From positions 12,973 through 76,972 of the forward strand of contig JAMCRJ010000089.1 in assembly GCA_023381645.1 (NCBI GenBank): a stretch of 64,000 nt of DNA, written 5' to 3'. This DNA comes from Gammaproteobacteria bacterium. Its GTDB lineage: Bacteria > Pseudomonadota > Gammaproteobacteria > Acidithiobacillales > Acidithiobacillaceae. The position numbers and the translations under genes were made by a program. Every line of letters starts with the position of its first letter. Position 1 is the stretch's first letter. The notes beneath the pieces are model-generated. The model had not been told where the DNA came from, searched no databases, and was given only the letters and a program-made list of their open reading frames with translations. Below, one piece after another: positions 62,917 through 64,000 of this stretch.

Positions 62917-63561
62917 TCAGCCGGACGTGCGGACGCCCTCGATATTCACATGCAGGTGCACCGTATTGGCGATCATGCCCGCATAGGTATCCATGCCGAA
63001 GTCGCTGCGCTGGATAGTGGTGGTGGCCACATAGCCGGAGAGATAACCACCCCAGGGCTTGGGCAACGCCGGCACTAGCCCGGCACCAATTTCCTGTACG
63101 TGGAAGGCCACCGGCCGAGTCACGCCATGAATGGTCAGTTTCCCATACAGTTGTCCGCTCTCTTTACCCGTGGGTTGATAGCGCGTACTGACGAATGTGA
63201 TGTTCGGGAACTCCCGGACATTGAAAAAGTCCGGCCCACGCAAGTCGTGATCCCTGAGGGAGAAGTTGGTATCGATGCTGGCTGCGGGAATGCGGATATC
63301 CGCTTTATCCCCCGCAGGACTCGCGGGATTGAAGGTATAGCTGCCGGACAGTTTGTCGAAACGGCCCACCACCACCGCCACCCCGGCATGGCCGATGGTG
63401 AACCACGCCAGAGAATGATCCGGATCAATCCGGTACGAGCCAGCCGGGCTGGCGTCCAATCGATGATATGTCGCTGCGTCAGCGAGTGACACCAGTGACG
63501 CGGACAATGCGACGGAAAGAATGGTGGTCCTCAGTGCGATGGAAACTTTGTTCTGTAACAT
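62917..63561 (-). CDS. YceI-family periplasmic protein
   Basis: A 214-residue lipocalin-like protein with a signal peptide (cleavage probably after SLADA). YceI marks are YRIDPDHSLAWFTIGHAG, LSGSYTFNPASPAGDKADI, RDHDLRGPDFFNVREFPNI and KLTIHGVTRPVAF. Family members bind polyisoprenoids or quinones, or respond to acid and osmotic stress. It is 33 bp after the CDGSH gene. Confidence 0.9.
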   Translation of the reverse strand: MLQNKVSIALRTTILSVALSASLVSLADAATYHRLDASPAGSYRIDPDHSLAWFTIGHAGVAVVVGRFDKLSGSYTFNPASPAGDKADIRIPAASIDTNFSLRDHDLRGPDFFNVREFPNITFVSTRYQPTGKESGQLYGKLTIHGVTRPVAFHVQEIGAGLVPALPKPWGGYLSGYVATTTIQRSDFGMDTYAGMIANTVHLHVNIEGVRTSG

Positions 63562-63594
63562 GGCAATGCTCCTCTATCAATTCGGGAAAAACGG

Positions 63595-63822
63595 TCACTC
63601 AGCCGCTAGGCTTTTATGAGTGCCGTCGCAGAAGGGGCGCTTGGCGGAGTGACGGCAGGCACAGATGGCTACCGTTTGCGGCTCGGCGATATCCACGGCG
63701 AAGGGCTCCACGCCGCTACCTTGGTGCGTCCCATCGCAGAAAGGCAAGTTTGCGGAGCGCCCGCAAGCGCAGAAATAGTAGCTGCCTGGTTCCAGGCTCA
63801 TCACGTAAGGTGTCGGGTTCAT
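63595..63822 (-). CDS. double CDGSH-type iron-sulfur protein
   Basis: A 75-residue protein with two CDGSH motifs, CACGRSANLPFCDGTH and CACRHSAKRPFCDGTH, each giving the Cys3-His set for a [2Fe-2S] cluster. The first has CxC-x8-C...H as in the family. The ATG at 63822 was chosen as GGAGG is 5 bp upstream; ATGs one and eight codons earlier are possible. A redox or iron-sulfur transfer role is inferred. It precedes YceI and follows a 3' gene end by about 100 bp that contains an inverted repeat. Confidence 0.88.
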   Translation of the reverse strand: MNPTPYVMSLEPGSYYFCACGRSANLPFCDGTHQGSGVEPFAVDIAEPQTVAICACRHSAKRPFCDGTHKSLAAE

Positions 63823-63864
63823 CATGACCTCCATAAAATTAAGCATCTCATCTGGTACGCATCC

Positions 63865-63888
63865 ATATAGTTACAATGCGTACTATAT
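63865..63888. promoter_or_regulatory. inverted repeat upstream of the CDGSH gene
   Basis: ATATAGT-N10-ACTATAT is a perfect 7-bp inverted repeat, with a further half-site AACTATAT at 63916-63923. It is placed like an operator between the upstream gene and the CDGSH start. The regulator is unknown. Confidence 0.55.
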
Positions 63889-63929
63889 AGATAGCACAAG
63901 AAATGTTCCTATGCAAACTATATGTTGGT

Positions 63930-64000
63930 TTAGTCCTGGAACCGACCTCGCAACCCGCGCAGGGTGCGGCGCACCTGTTCCAACTCGCCCTCATCCCCTT
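63930..64000 (-). CDS. C-terminal end of an unidentified gene (runs off the window)
   Basis: The last 22-23 codons of a minus-strand frame are visible, ending GELEQVRRTLRGLRGRFQD before TAA. The helical, basic end would fit the C-terminal helix of a MarR-type regulator, but too little is visible to tell. It is followed by the inverted repeat and the CDGSH gene. Confidence 0.4.
   Translation of the reverse strand, partial: GDEGELEQVRRTLRGLRGRFQD

Overview
The window looks like a chromosome segment of an acidophilic, sulfur/iron-oxidising gammaproteobacterium-like organism, most probably Acidithiobacillus. This is inferred from gene content and style: moderately high GC, a ubiquinone pathway with tandem UbiH-type hydroxylases and UbiK, BamC, and several sulfur/redox genes (rhodanese, DUF2892, thioredoxin 2, glutaredoxin, CDGSH). 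No database search was possible.

Layout. 1-5.2 kb holds the macromolecular-synthesis operon on the minus strand (rpsU, yqeY, mutS2, dnaG, start of rpoD) behind a near-consensus promoter. 5.3-16.2 kb holds housekeeping genes: an RpoS-like sigma factor, rdgB, rph, a cyclic-nucleotide-domain protein, a LON-domain protein, hemW, a stand-alone EncFtn-like ferritin, a pseudouridine synthase, a DHA2 efflux pump with an operator, a PBP-type D,D-peptidase, a TSUP permease, a methyltransferase and tRNA-Ala(CGC). 16.2-19.6 kb is a small, decayed accessory segment: remnants of a GDCCVxC protein, a PLD-type protein and a DprA-like protein, plus intact excisionase-like, AlbA_2/ATPase and zinc-ribbon genes. 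19.7-27.9 kb is a purL/purC/purB/bamC/dapA run with tRNA-Glu(CTC).

28-38 kb contains hlyIII, amidase and trxC, and then a probable operon behind a promoter next to an ArsR-family gene: tolC-mfp-RND-DUF2892-rhodanese-grxC. The regulator carries the two-cysteine arrangement of SqrR/BigR/YgaV persulfide sensors, which suggests sulfur-stress-controlled efflux and persulfide handling. 38-45.4 kb carries tRNA-Gly(CCC), ubiD, a PhnD-like/SCP2 pair, tcdA, tatD, and ubiH-ubiF/I-ubiK.

At 45.4 kb comM (yifB) is cut in the middle of its ATPase domain by an integrated element. The element carries a complete tyrosine recombinase, a small HTH protein, a large protein with 12 CxxC motifs fused to a recombinase-like domain, and a GIY-YIG protein. 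An AT-rich two-gene operon with a degenerate ImmA/IrrE motif and a HipA-like kinase pair follow. The 3' part of comM does not reappear in the window. 53.2-61.9 kb contains a second RND operon (nodT-mfp-RND) enclosed by debris: a decayed purL 3' end, pieces of a relaxase, a DUF2239 gene and a carotenoid oxygenase, and a purH 3' end. A sigma54-type promoter drives a Gly-rich repeat protein at 61.2 kb. The window closes with a membrane protein, YceI, a double-CDGSH protein and the end of an unidentified gene.

Two efflux loci (11.5 kb and 59.4 kb) share an almost identical TetR-type operator although no TetR gene lies in the window, so a distant regulator probably controls both.
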